DNA of 64,000 bases. Origin: Mactromeris polynyma (Eukaryota > Mollusca > Bivalvia > Venerida > Mactridae). Below, piece by piece: positions 47,816 through 59,190 of the stretch. Each line of letters starts with the position of its first letter. The first letter of the stretch is position 1. Both the position numbers and the translations under genes were made by a program. The notes under the pieces were generated by a model that made no database searches, was not told where the DNA came from, and saw only the letters and a list, made by a program, of their open reading frames with translations. The DNA is taken from positions 14,963,385 to 15,027,384 of the forward strand of contig JASFXZ010000010.1 in assembly GCA_032209605.1 (NCBI GenBank), in the 5' to 3' direction.

Positions 47816-48812
47816 ATGAAAGTACTGGACAAACTCCAGGAAAGTACTGGACAAACTCTAGGAAAGTACTGGACAAACTCCAGGAAAGTACTGGACAAAC
47901 TCCAGGAAAGTACTGGACAAACTCCAGGAAAGTACTGGACAAACTCCAGGAAAGTACTGGACAAACTCCAGGAAAGTACTGGACAAACTCTAGGAAAGTA
48001 CTGGACAAACTCCAGGAAAGTACTGGACAAACTCCAGGTAAGTACTGGACAAACTCTAGGAAAGTACTGTACAAACTCCAGGAAAGTACTGTACAAACTC
48101 CAGGAAAGTACTGTACAAACTCCAGGAAATTACTGGACAAACTCGAGGAAAGTACTGGACAAACTCGAGGAAAGTACTGGACAAACTCGAGGAAAGTACT
48201 GGACAAACTCGAGGAAAGTATTGGACCAACTCGAGGAAAGTACTGGATAAACTCTAGGAAAGTACTGGACAAACTCCAGGAAAGTACTGTACAAACTCGA
48301 GGAAAGTACTGGACAAACTCGAGGAAAGTACTGGACAAACTCGAGGAAAGTATTGGACCAACTCGAGGAAAGTACTGGAAAAACTCGAGGAAAGTACTGG
48401 ACAAACTCGAGGAAAGTACTGGACAAACTCCAGGAAAGTACTGGACAAACTCTAGGAAAGTACTGTACAAACTCCAGGAAAGTACTGTACAAACTCCAGG
48501 AAAGTACTGTACAAACTCCAGGAAAGTACTGTACAAACTCCAGGAAAGTACTGTACAAACTCGAGGAAAGTACTGGAAAAACTCGAGGAAAGTACTGGAC
48601 AAACTCGAGGAAAGTACTGGACCAACTCGAGGAAAGTACTGGAAAAACTCCATAAAAGTACTGGACCAACTCTAGGAAAGTACTGGACAAACTCCATAAA
48701 AGTACTGGACCAACTCTAGGAAAGTACTGGACAAACTCCATAAAAGTACTGGACCAACTCGAGGAAAGTACTGGACAAACTACAGGAAAGTACTGGAAAA
48801 ACTCCACGAAAG
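47816..48812. repeat. 22-bp minisatellite, about 45 copies, SINE-derived
   Basis: Unit GGAAAGTACTGGACAAACTC plus CA/GA/TA. Variants are CTGTAC, CTGGAAAA and CCATAAAAGTACTGG. Multiple frames are open on both strands because three units make 66 bp. The array runs directly into a SINE body, and its unit matches the CCAGGAAAGTACTGG motif repeated inside the SINEs at 22.4-23.2 kb. Confidence 0.95.
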
Positions 48813-48990
48813 TACTGTTTGGAAGCCAGCAAAATGGTAACCGTTCGATGAGTCTCATTTTCACTGTGCTGTGACCAAATACATGTATGGGCTCAAAAGT
48901 GTCTGCTCTATTGGCAAAGTCCCTTTCTGGTGTGTGGGGGTCATACCGGATGGATCGAAACACTATAACTGCGAAATAGGAAACAATGTA
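48813..48990 (+). mobile_element. SINE body fragment (3' part)
   Basis: GCCAGCAAAATGGTAACCGT, GAGTCTCATT, CACTGTGCTGTGACC, CAAAAGTGTCTG and GGTGTGTGGGGGTCATACCG occur in the same order as in the two SINEs at 22378-23203. There is no tRNA head upstream: the 22-bp array takes its place. Confidence 0.75.
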
Positions 48991-49853
48991 CGCATGTTGA
49001 CCGCATGAACACAGCAATTTGCAATTGTGCTGCCAATATTGCACTGTTTTAGTTTTTATTGTATTCACTGAGTTACCACTGATACTTAGTAACTTCAGTT
49101 CGGATGCTGGGTCTCATACTCATCTCAAGCCTTGCAACACGAAATGCTTCCCCTTATTAAAGGTTCTTAGCAAATGCTTACTCGTTTCAATTAAAAGCCT
49201 ATTTCATTTTATGTTATTAAGTCCAACGATGGAAATCATTTAATAAAGGGGGTGTTAATCAAAGAAAAATGAGAATCGGAACTTAGGAAAATATAATCAA
49301 TTGCCGTACGTGATAGGAACTGGTTCAAATGTTTGATAGGTCTATGCGAACAAGAAATATCTTTAAAAGAGATATTCGGCGAGATAGAAGGATGTATTAC
49401 TGTGTCTTAAATAGAAATTTACTTAAAACAAAACAGTAGAAGTTTTCAATTGAAAACAGTGTATACATTATTATGCTATACAAATACTTCGCGCGTAATT
49501 TGTTTCAGTTTTTGTTCAGCATAGACCCTATTCAGAAATTTGATTTATTGCTGTGTTTTGTTGTACATAGTTAAAAGACACACAATTTGCACTAAATTAA
49601 AAAATAACATTTTGCGCCGAATAATCTATTAATCTGAGTTCAAACATTCGTAACAAAAATCGCCGCATTGCGGAACAGTGGGGTACACTACGGAAAAAGA
49701 AATATCTTTAAACGAAAAATTACTGAAAACCTTGCACTTGGAAGAAATCGTGTCAATATTTGGTAGGAACACTAACTAATATCATATATTGCATACATTT
49801 ATTCGTGCATTAAGTTTTAATAAAGACTTAGTAGAAAGTGAATAACCTTTTCG
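48991..49853. other. AT-rich spacer
   Basis: AACAAGAAATATCTTTAAAA at about 49350, followed by ATTCGGCGAGATAGAAGG, resembles the first 40 bp of family A only. Otherwise nothing is seen. Confidence 0.35.
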
Positions 49854-50014
49854 AGACACACCGTTTGGTGCCTCTCCTCTTGAAATATGAACCAATCAAA
49901 TCATCTTATTTGAGCCATTTTAAAACAACCCGCTTCATATACAATATTTGATTGGTCTGAAATATAGGTCAAATGCAATATTATATACTACGCCGAAAAG
50001 CTTCGACGTAAATG
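49854..50014. mobile_element. Family E dispersed repeat
   Basis: ACACACCGTTTGGTGCCTCT..GAAATATGAACCAATCAAAT..TATAGGTCAAATGCAATATT..TACGCCGAAAAGC. It is collinear with 10052-10262 but has a single start unit. Confidence 0.5.
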
Positions 50015-50455
50015 TTTCTATCAGTTAGATTTCTCCAAGCTTCTTTCCTTATTATGAAGTCATTTAATACATATGACGTCATTTGACAGTAACAAGGAAA
50101 TTTTCTCTCTGTTCTGCCGTTTTATAACACAACTTAATCCTCCCTTAGTACAGTCGTTAATCTGTTTGTATCATTTTATATTTTATTTCTATTTGTCTTT
50201 ATTGTAAATTCCCATTCCCTGTCACAAGATTATGCCGAATTAATAACTAAAACAATTCTCCGATTGCCTCTACATAAGGTTTCTGTATTAACGTTTTGTG
50301 GTTATTTCGCATTCTGATGTACATACACAAGTTCAATATAAGACTGCTTTTGTTTCTTCGTGCTGTATTATATGTTATGGTGTATATGTTATTGTATACG
50401 TAGTGTTAAATCGCTTTTAATGATTAAATACTGTCTGCTTAGTCAATTTATGTGT
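50015..50455. other. AT-rich spacer
   Basis: Nothing recognised. Confidence 0.4.
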
Positions 50456-50606
50456 ATATGTTGGAAATCAATGACAATATAGCGGTTAAGTGTGAGGTTA
50501 GCTAGCTGTAAAATCGGTTTAACCCCTGTATTTTTACTGACCGTTCCAAGACAGTCAATTTATGTTTTTATGTAGTTATTTCACTTGATATACTATTCGT
50601 GTTTGT
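50456..50606 (+). mobile_element. LINE 3'-end fragment
   Basis: GAAATCAATGACAATATAGC..GTAAAATCGGTTTAACCCC..TTTACTGACCGTTCCAAGAC matches the region downstream of the reverse transcriptase at 55075-55190. Confidence 0.5.
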
Positions 50607-50902
50607 ATCACGTCGGCTAGTCGAACTATGTACTACACTAATAACGACGGCTAGTCGAACTATGTACTACACTAATCACGACGGCTAGTCGAACTATGTA
50701 CTACAATAATCACGACGGCTAGTCGAACTATTTACTACACTAATCACGACGGCTAGTCGAACTATGTACTACACTAATCACGACGGCTAGTCGAACTATG
50801 TATTACACTAATCACGACGGCTAGTCGAACTATGTACTACACTAATCACGACGGCTAGTCAAACTATGTACTACACTAATCACAACGGCTAGTCAAACTA
50901 TA
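50607..50902. repeat. 34-bp minisatellite, about 8.7 copies
   Basis: Unit ACGACGGCTAGTCGAACTAT plus GTACTACACTAATC, few variants. It starts where the LINE 3'-end similarity stops. Confidence 0.95.
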
Positions 50903-50989
50903 CATTTCATAACAATGTTGTTAGAAAGGTTTATGGTCAAGACAGGGCCACTCTGCACAGGTTGCATTGTATTGTTGCAGTTTATTGGC

Positions 50990-51240
50990 TTGCTTATCAG
51001 GGGCGGCTACACGATTTTCAGTTATGGAGAAGGGCGTAAATTATGGGAGGGGTTACAAAAGAGCGACTGCCCCTTGTTCATGGGGTCCGGGAGCCCCCCC
51101 CCCCCCAGAACCAAACGGCTTTTTCTCACTGATTGCCAAGACAAATCTACCAAATGTTGCTCAATGTATCGTCATACTTAATACATACTGGACAATTTGG
51201 GGGGGGGGGGGCACACCGGCGCCGCCCAGGCGAGTAGCTA
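50990..51240. other. Segment with C13 and G13 tracts
   Basis: A run of 13 C at 51094-51106 and 13 G at 51199-51211 are mutually complementary at about 90 bp spacing, within a GC-richer stretch that has open frames in two phases. The frames are proline- and glycine-rich because of the tracts. No domain is recognised. Confidence 0.4.
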
Positions 51241-51573
51241 CCTGTACGCAAAATACGCCGTTGCGTACACATGAGTATGAAAGACTAGAAAAATGTGCAA
51301 TAAACAACAGTTGAGCATTTGTATGCATTTGGGGATATAACTATTCTGATAATAAAACGCTTCAAAATTTACTGTATTGCTTGTGAAAATGTTATGAGAT
51401 TGCATCACGAACGTTCTAGAAAATGGGGTTTTCCGGGGTATTATGCCATTAGACCCCCTAGATCTTTTGCGTACACATTTTACTAATTCTGGCTACGACC
51501 CTGCCGCCCCACCAAATCCGCCTATGCTCATTAAATTTCATCACAAGTCATTGAAATACATTGTTGTCCAAAA

Positions 51574-51685
51574 TGCTTCATTACGAGAGTCGCTGTGTGT
51601 TCCATTGCAAAGCTTCATTACGAGAGTCGCTGTGTGTTCCATTGCAAAGCTTCATTACGAGAGTCGCTGTGTGTTCCATTGCAAA
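51574..51685. repeat. 37-bp tandem repeat, 3 copies
   Basis: GCTTCATTACGAGAGTCGCT plus GTGTGTTCCATTGCAAA, near-identical. Confidence 0.95.
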
Positions 51686-52709
51686 GGTTTAGATAGTTGG
51701 GAAGAGAGAAAAATTAATACCGACATTAATAAAGACGTTTAAGTGCAAGTATGACATTGCTACACGGTTACCCCTTTGAACATTACTTTAGTTATTAATT
51801 CGCTCGTCTAGCCTGTACATTACAAAGCACAAATACATTCCATGCATGTTGTGTAATATTATCATAAATGAACTCAATTACGTTGATGAACACTGAGGAA
51901 GCTAAAGTATCAAATGTATATTCCACTATTCTTACAAATGGGAGTCAGTCACCGACTAATAATTATCTCTAACAGTGAAACTTTGCACCGATATCCTTCG
52001 AAAACAATCCTGAATTTATTGGTCTCAGACCTAACCTTTGCCATGTAGTTATTAGTAACAACGGTTGTGTCAAATAATCATATTATTTAGTATAAGTTTG
52101 AGTTTTAACGGATAACGAAGGGAAAAAATGTTTCATAACGATTTATCACTACTATATGAAAATTGACTTTTTTTACTTTTAATAACACATCCCTGCCATG
52201 AAACGAATGTGATGTTTGACAACTGAGACATCTGCTAAGCGCGCCTGGTAAATTTCGAAATTGCTGTGAAATCTGTCGTTTAGATATTTTACCGTATTTA
52301 GCAATTTCTACAGACGACAAAAGTACATCATTAAAGATATTTTATCACGGTCGGTTCTTTCTTCCAATTTTGCTCTGCTATATTATGTCGGACGTCTGTA
52401 TTTTTGTTGGGACGGAAATAAAAATTCGAACTGATAGATTGGGCGTTTCTTCTACATAAACACAGAACAATATTATCAGGTGTCATTTTAAAGTAGCACG
52501 TTGACGTACACATAGTGTACAATAAATGTCCTACACAGATGTATATTTCATGTTGGCAAGTAACCGATATGTATGGCTGTTATACTGTTTAATGACATAC
52601 ATGTACACAATCAATGCTCAACTAAGATAACTAATTATCAGAGAATTTGTTTATGTTCGGTTCATACACAAATGATTCTTCCAACTGTCGAGAGGGGTTG
52701 TGATCGAGG
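51686..52709. other. AT-rich spacer
   Basis: Nothing recognised. Minus-strand frames at 52105-52320 and 52331-52522 lack features. Confidence 0.4.
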
Positions 52710-52818
52710 GTTAGAGCCCCTTACTTCAGACGACCATATACTCACAAAGAGAGTTAGAGCCCCTTACATCAGACCATATACTCAGAGCCCCTTACATCAG
52801 ACCATATACTCACAAAGA
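52710..52818. repeat. Short tandem repeat, about 3.3 copies of 31-37 bp
   Basis: GTTAGAGCCCCTTACATCAG plus ACCATATACTCACAAAGA. The second-to-third junction lacks the ACAAAGAGTT part. Confidence 0.9.
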
Positions 52819-52879
52819 ATTAGCTTTAAGGATCAGGATCAAGATCAAATGTAGTTTGTTTTAAACTTAGAAAAAATTG

Positions 52880-53131
52880 CTATGCAACATAAAAAATGCA
52901 GAGATGTTACGATTGCAGGTCACTCCAGATCCGAATTGAATTTCGGTAAATTCACCCAAGATTTCGGTAAGGTAGCATACCCTTATTGAAAGGTGAACCA
53001 ATCCACGTCAAGGTTACAAACGATGTTCGGTTGAAGAGAAGTTGGTTAAGTGGTTAACGTAAGATTTGTTTGTTTTACACAACACCGATATGCAAATAGC
53101 AAAGCCATGTTAGTACGACTGCGCCGAAAAA
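52880..53131 (+). mobile_element. Family A dispersed repeat, 5'-truncated
   Basis: AACATAAAAAATGCAGAGAT..GGTCACTCCAGATCC..GTGAACCAATCCACGTC..GATATGCAAATAGCAAAGCC..GACTGCGCCGAAAA. The octamer ATGCAAAT is retained. The first 40 bp are missing. Confidence 0.65.
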
Positions 53132-53514
53132 CTGCAAATGTTATAGTACTGTATTCTGTACCCTACTGCCATCACGTGTTGCATGCACTACGGTGTTTGC
53201 AGATTAATGCGTATATCCATGAAAACTGAATGAAAAAGGACCGAAATTCGAGCTTTTTAATAATTCATTTTTAGAAACCGACGCCATTGTGTTAGATTTA
53301 AATCATTCGAGATATGCAAATGGTCGGAAATGCGTTTCATGTAGTGATAATGCAGGCATATTTCTCATGAATTTATCTTTTGCTGTTGCAAATTTTAACA
53401 GTTTATCAGCCGTCTTTTTTGGCAGGAAATATATTTTACACGTTGACTCCATTGTCACTAGTTTGTGTAGAAGCCGTTTTTCATCATCAAGAATAAAAAC
53501 AAGATTGTTTTGTC
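53132..53514. other. Spacer with a small unrecognised minus-strand open frame
   Basis: A 49-codon minus-strand frame (about 53311-53460) reads MESTCKIYFLPKKTADKLLK.. to ..HFRPFAYLE and stop. A plus-strand frame overlaps it. Neither is recognised. Confidence 0.15.
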
Positions 53515-53861
53515 AAAGTGGGGTACGGCCTCCTATAAAAGTGGGGTACGGCCTCCTATAAAAGTGGGGTACGGCCTCCTATAAAAGTGGGGTACGGCCT
53601 CCTATAAAAGTGGGGTACGGCCTCCTATAAAAGTGGGGTACGGCCTCCTATAAAAGTGGGGTACGGCCTCCTATAAAAGTGGGGTACGGCCTCCTATAAA
53701 AGTGGGGTACGGCCTCCTATAAAAGTGGGGTACGGCCTCCTATAAAAGTGGGGTACGGCCTCCTATAAAAGTGGGGTACGGCCTCCTATAAAAGTGGGGT
53801 ACGGCCTCCTATAAAAGTGGGGTACGGCCTCCTATAAAAGTGGGGTACGGCCTCCTATAAA
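53515..53861. repeat. 23-bp minisatellite, 15 identical copies
   Basis: Unit GTGGGGTACGGCCTCCTATA plus AAA. All 15 copies are identical. Each carries CCTATAAAAG, a TATA-box-like sequence. It ends about 70 bp before the LINE fragment. Confidence 0.98.
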
Positions 53862-53929
53862 AAGGTAAAATAGAAAATTGTAGAAAATTCTGCACACAAA
53901 ATGAAATAGTCATTGCAAGGAAATGATTT

Positions 53930-54901
53930 AGCTAGCGGTATTCCAGTTGTGAAGGTTATACATCGAAGCTTCAGCTGTTTTATGAGGTTTTGCATTAATG
54001 ACTTGCCTATGTGTACTCAAAATTCACAGAAAAATATGTATGCAGATGATACAACTTTGTATTATATCACTTCCGATATCAATGATATAGAACTCTATCT
54101 ACAAATGGATTTGGAAGATGTTCAGAATTGGTGTTCAAAAAACAATATGGCTATAAATCCTGCAAAAACAACATGCATGTTACTAGGTTCAAAATGCAAA
54201 ACTAAACACTCAAAGCAAATACGTATATCAATTACAAACTCGGCGATAGAAAATGTAAATAAACAAAAATCATTGGGCTTAACCATCGATAATTGTTTGC
54301 AGTGGAATGAACATATCAATGATTTATGCATAAAAGTTACTAATAAAATAAATTTACTGAAAAGAATTTCAAACTATTTAACACATGAAATGAAAATTGC
54401 ATACTACAATGCATATATCCTACCACTGTTTGATTACTGTGTAACAATTTGGGGGACATGTAGCCAAACAAATATATACAAAGTTTCTAAATTGCAAAAG
54501 CGTTCAGCAAGGACAATACTTCAACTACCACTAAAAACTCCATCCCACAACATGTTCCTGGTGTTATCATGGCTACCATTTACAATAAGATACAAATATC
54601 AGATAGGAATTCTAATATATAAAGCTGTAAATACCCTTGCCCCAGAATATTTTTGTAATTTAATACAAAAATCTAAAAACAATACATATAAACTACGATC
54701 TGAAACATATACAAATTTAACATGTAAAATACCACGTAGCAATATTTGAAACGCACGTTCCGTTATTCTGGTATGGAGGCATGGAATGAAATTCCCGTAG
54801 AAATTAGACAGAAGCAATCTTTGAACGCGTTTAAAACCGCTTTCTTTAAATTATTGTATATAAGTACATACGGCGAATCATCATCACCTAAATCAGGATA
54901 A
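53930..54901 (+). pseudogene. Reverse transcriptase fragment of a LINE
   Basis: The fragment begins near ASGIP (the motif before the degraded QGS-type turn), then INDLP, then the catalytic palm NMYADDTTLYY (YADD at 54039-54050). Next come NPAKTTCMLLGSK, SLGLTIDNCLQWNEHIND, then the thumb/C-terminal signature YYNAYILPLFDYCVTIWGTC and KLQKRSARTIL. These motifs fit jockey/CR1-type LINEs. The frame hits TGA at 54747, and a shifted frame continues FRYSGMEAWNEIPVEIR.. to TAA at 54899-54901. It lacks the endonuclease, the N-terminal polymerase motifs and an intact frame, so it is inactive. Confidence 0.85.
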
Positions 54902-55765
54902 CGTATTATAATTTACAGAAAAATAAGTACTATGTATGAAAGTTCTGCTCAATTTCTATCTTATTGACTGTTTCACGCAGTATTTATGTGTCTATGGTAT
55001 AGACGTTATTTACTTCCCCATGTATTCTATTATATGATGTCAATTTTCTCTTTTTATCTAAAATTATTTCATTTAATAGAAATTAATGACCATATAGCTA
55101 TTAATAGCGATGTAAACTAGCCGTTAAATCGACCTTCACCCCCGCTATTTTACCTGACAGTTCCAAGGCTGTAAATCGTTGTATGGTTATTATTTCTTAT
55201 TTTCTATTTCTATTTAAGTTTTTAGATGTAAGTACCCTTTCCGCATTAGCTCTTCTTTCATCGCTCATGATTATACATGTAACATATGCTCCATGTTCTT
55301 TCCCCCAATTCGTCCTATTATTACTGATTATCTTGAATTGTTAAATGATATATTCCAACCAATAATGATTTCCCCCCTTTTGTCCCACCAAATTCTCATT
55401 AGTAGTTCTTTATGGTCGTACAGACCACTCCTTGCACCCAAGTCTACCCTAACACCTCCTCGATGCCTTATATGATTTCCCGGGAGTCTGTGTGGGGAGA
55501 CAATGTATTGTGCATGCGGCGTCCCCTGTAGGCCTAATTATTTAATCTCTCTTTCATACATATTGTTAATGCAGATTTTGAAAAAAAGTTATGATTTATT
55601 GGTTTAGCATTATAAAAATGCTTATATTCTTTGTGTTCTCTTTATATTGTAATAATTTATGTATGTATGAAGGCCTCTTGTTAGATAAGTTTATGTATGT
55701 ATGTTTTTATGTGTATATAGCTTAAGGAGTTACCTTCAATAAATAAAGTTTATTATTATTATTGA
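53930..55765 (+). mobile_element. 5'-truncated non-LTR retrotransposon (jockey/CR1-like)
   Basis: Reverse transcriptase 3' half, then about 860 bp of 3' UTR with TTTTACCTGACAGTTCCAAG and GAGTCTGTGTGGGGAGACAA, ending AATAAATAAAGTTTATTATT with a short TTA/ATT tail. The 5' truncation within the polymerase domain is typical of target-primed reverse transcription. Copies of the 3' UTR occur at 50456, 60568 and 61320. Confidence 0.8.
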
Positions 55766-55804
55766 AAAGTCGATAAAACAACAATTTGATAAGAAATATT
55801 GAGA
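55761..55804. repeat. 44-bp direct repeat, copy 1
   Basis: ATTGAAAAGTCGATAAAACA.. ending TAAGAAATATTGAGA is repeated at 55984-56027 with about one difference, 223 bp away. Copy 1 overlaps the LINE tail end. Confidence 0.9.
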
Positions 55805-55983
55805 TCTTCCATCGAAATCAACTAATATTCTTTTTATTCTTTTTATTTTATGTTTTTTTAAAGAATTAAACATTATTTTGACCAATAATTTTGACCTCTG
55901 TAGCCGCTTTACAACCATATCGATTTTTCAACAACCGCTGACAAAATAGTGCGAACTCTTACCAATTTATTAAACTACACAGC

Positions 55984-56027
55984 ATTGAAAAGTCGATAAA
56001 AAAACAATTTGATAAGAAATATTGAGA
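55984..56027. repeat. 44-bp direct repeat, copy 2
   Basis: Partner of 55761-55804. The 179 bp between them contain no recognised element. Confidence 0.9.
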
Positions 56028-57559
56028 CAATTTAGTTATTGTTTCACATTAAATTATAAATAAATTAAAATAATATTTTTTGAAATTATGCAACAAATTA
56101 TGGCGTAGCAATATTCATTGCACATGGATAAATGATCAAAGCGCGACGCCATGTTGGAAATGAAATTGACAACACGTAAAGATGGAAATAGCTTATTAAC
56201 AAAGAACTTTGAAATTTGGAGAATGCTTTTAAACAGTCTGTAGTAACTGTCTTGAATGGTCTGGCGAGAGGGGTTTCTACGCGTGGCTACGTTTCATCAG
56301 ATACAGAATACCTCAGGTTTTGTACATTCGAATTGTTGACTATTTGGGAGAGTCCCATTGATCTAGATTCCGTGTGGTTGAAATTGACGTTTCCGTGATA
56401 ATAGCTGTGCCATGTTAACTAAAGCTATATTGTTAAATGTTGCAGACGAAAAATAAAGTAGCTTTAGTTTTCGACGTTACAGGCACTTAAATCAAAATAT
56501 GGCAATATATCGCTATGTAAATAAATATATATAAAGAACATTCATTTGTTCGAAAGTATATGAAATACAAGCGGAAAACAACCGCATCTTACTTCGAAAT
56601 GTCAACAAATATACAGGATGATGACGTCATGGTTTTCTAGTACATGTACAAAAGAGAGGTCATTTTGTGGTTTACTCTCATTTCGATACAAAGGGAGGCA
56701 ATTCAATTTAGTTTCTACACAGTGGTTTCCTTTTGGGGTTACCAGTTGGGTAAAAAGTTGTCCCGAAAATCTGAACAGTGAAAAATATCAATTTTTATTC
56801 CACTGATAAATCTCTATAAACCACTGGAAAGCATAAAATAAATTTATGGTAAAAACCTGTCAGGAGATTATCCCCTTTTATTGCGTATCTTTTCTGAAGT
56901 ACCCGGGTTTGTCTCAACAACGGCTGTCGGTACTATTCTCTTGTGACCCTTGTCCTCAACATTGCTTTCCGAGCCTTTTAAGAGAAAGCTTTCATTTTCC
57001 ACATTGGTGGGTGAGAGGGATAACATGTCCATTAGGGCTAATGGAGATATTTTAAGTAAAATTTACGGGATATTTACGACATCGTACTTGTACGACGAGA
57101 AATGGCTGGTTAAAATAGTTCACAGAGCGGAAATTATCAACAAGTCCTACGTGCTGTTTACAGACAGTTTGAAATCGAAATGCATGACGGGCTCTCAAAA
57201 ATGAAACGCGTGCGCGCGAGACAGATTCGTTTTCATCAGAACATTTCCGTGACAATGGTAAAAAGCAAGATAAAACAATCAAAGAAAAATGCAATAACGT
57301 TCTGCTTTATGCAATAACTGATATTTCTACATAATTGGTTGACATGCATCTCAGCATTTGTAAAATAATCCATTGAAAACCATTAACACAATGGCAGATA
57401 ATTAGCAAATATTTGAATTTCATTATTTTACTAGTTGCAATGACTGAAAGAATGAACACATCTAATATGGTTAGGTGAATGATATCAAAAGATAAAAGTA
57501 AATTGCATTTATAATGTATGAGACGATAATATATGTCTATCTACCAATATATTGACAAA
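56028..57559. other. Spacer, partly GC-richer
   Basis: Open frames at 56846-57055 and 56950-57204 (contains MSIRANGDILSKIYGIFTTS) overlap in different phases in a less AT-rich stretch. They may be a decayed coding piece, but no family is recognised. Confidence 0.2.
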
Positions 57560-58108
57560 CAAGAATATCTTGAAAAAAGATGGTCGGCGCAATTTGAAGG
57601 TTAAGATTTGTTATGCAACATAAAAAATGTCGAGATGTTACGATTGCTGGTCACTCCAGATCCAAAATAGATTTTGGTAAATTCACCGAAATTCAGTAGA
57701 TTTCGGAAAGGTAAACGTACCCTTGATCGAAAGGTTAACCAATCCGAGTCAAGGGTACAAAAGTGGTTCGGTTGAAGAGAAATTGCCTTGATGGTTAACG
57801 TAAGATTTGATTGGTGTACACAACACTGATATGCAAATAGCAAAACCATGTTAGTACGGCTGCGCCGAAAAACAAAAAGTGGTTCGGTTGAAGAGAAATT
57901 GCCTTGATGGTTAACGTAAGATTTGATTGGTGTACACAACACTGATATGCAAATAGCAAAACCATGTTAGTACGGCTGCGCCGAAAAACAAAAAGTGGTT
58001 CGGTTGAAGAGAAATTGCCTTGATGGTTAACGTAAGATTTGATTGGTGTACACAACACTGATATGCAAATAGCAAAACCATGTTAGTACGGCTGCGCCGA
58101 AAAACAAT
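57560..58108 (+). mobile_element. Family A element with an internally triplicated 116-bp segment
   Basis: Starts AACAAGAATATCTTGAAAAA..GGTCGGCGCAATTTGAAGGT. From 57761 a 116-bp segment (AAGTGGTTCGGTTGAAGAGA .. ATGTTAGTACGGCTGCGCCG) is present three times in tandem, at 57761, 57877 and 57993. Each copy has ATGCAAAT and the CGCCGA end. The copies are nearly identical, so expansion followed insertion. Confidence 0.85.
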
Positions 58109-58300
58109 ATTTTCTACATATTCACTGAAACAAAGTATTGTGTTAGTCAGTGATTGTTTGTAACAATTTGGCTGTGGCGTTAATGTTTCAAATATCTTAA
58201 ACAATGGCTAAAAGAGCACACCCGCCATTTTGAATTTTAAGAATCTTCCCTACGACAAAGTGACAAAGTGAACTGAAACGTAGAATTGAGGTTCGTATAG

Positions 58301-59190
58301 TGGTTAGCTGTGTGAAATGGTTGTACCCAGTAGCTGTGTGTAATGGTTGTACCCAGTAGCTGTGTGAAATGGTTGTACCCAGTAGCTCTGTGTAATGGTT
58401 GTACCCAGTAGCTGTGTGAAATGGTTGTACCCAGTAGCTGTGTGAAATGGTTGTACCCAGTAGCTCTGTGTAATGGTTGTACCCAGTAGCTCTGTGTGAA
58501 ATGGTTGTACCCAGTAGCTCTGTGTGAAATGGTTGTACCCAGTAGCTCTGTGAAATGGTTGTACCGAGTAGCTCTGTGTAATGGTTGTACCCAGTAGCTC
58601 TGTGTGAAATGGTTGTACCCAGTAGCTCTGTGTGAAATGGTTGTACCCAGTAGCTCTGTGTAATGGTTGTACCCAATAGCTCTGTGTAATGGTTGTACCC
58701 AGTAGCTCTGTGTGAAATGGTTGTACCCAGTAGCTATGTGTAATGGTTGTACCCAGTAGCTCTGTGAAATGGTTGTACCCAGTAGCTCTGTGAAATGGTT
58801 GTACCCAGTAGCTGTGTGAAATGGTTGTACACAGTAGCTGTGTGAAATGGTTTTACACAGTAGCTGTGTGTAATGGTTGTACCCAGTAGCTGTGTGTAAT
58901 GGTTGTACCCAGTAGCTGTGTGAAATGGTTGTACACAGTAGCTGTATGTAATGGTTGTACCCAGTAGCTCTGTGAAATGGTTGTACCCAGTAGCTCTGTG
59001 AAATGGTTGTACCCAGTAGCTCTGTGAAATGGTTGTACACAGTAGCTGTGTGAAATGGTTTTACACAGTAGCTGTGTGTAATGGTTGTACCCAGTAGCTG
59101 TGTGAACTGGTTGTACCCAGTAGCTGTGTGAAATGGTTGTACCCAGTAGCTCTGTGAAATGGTTGTACCCAGTAGCTCTTTGAAATGGTT
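58301..59190. repeat. 26-28-bp minisatellite, about 34 copies
   Basis: Unit ATGGTTGTACCCAGTAGCTC plus TGTGAA, TGTGTAA or TGTGTGAA. The 26/28-bp length difference comes from a TG step. It yields long minus-strand frames (YWVQPFHTELLGTT style), which I do not call. Confidence 0.96.

Noticed and set aside
53289..53561. 90-codon plus-strand open frame reading into the 23-bp array
   Set aside because: The end is array sequence. The unique part has no recognised domain and overlaps an equally plausible minus-strand frame.
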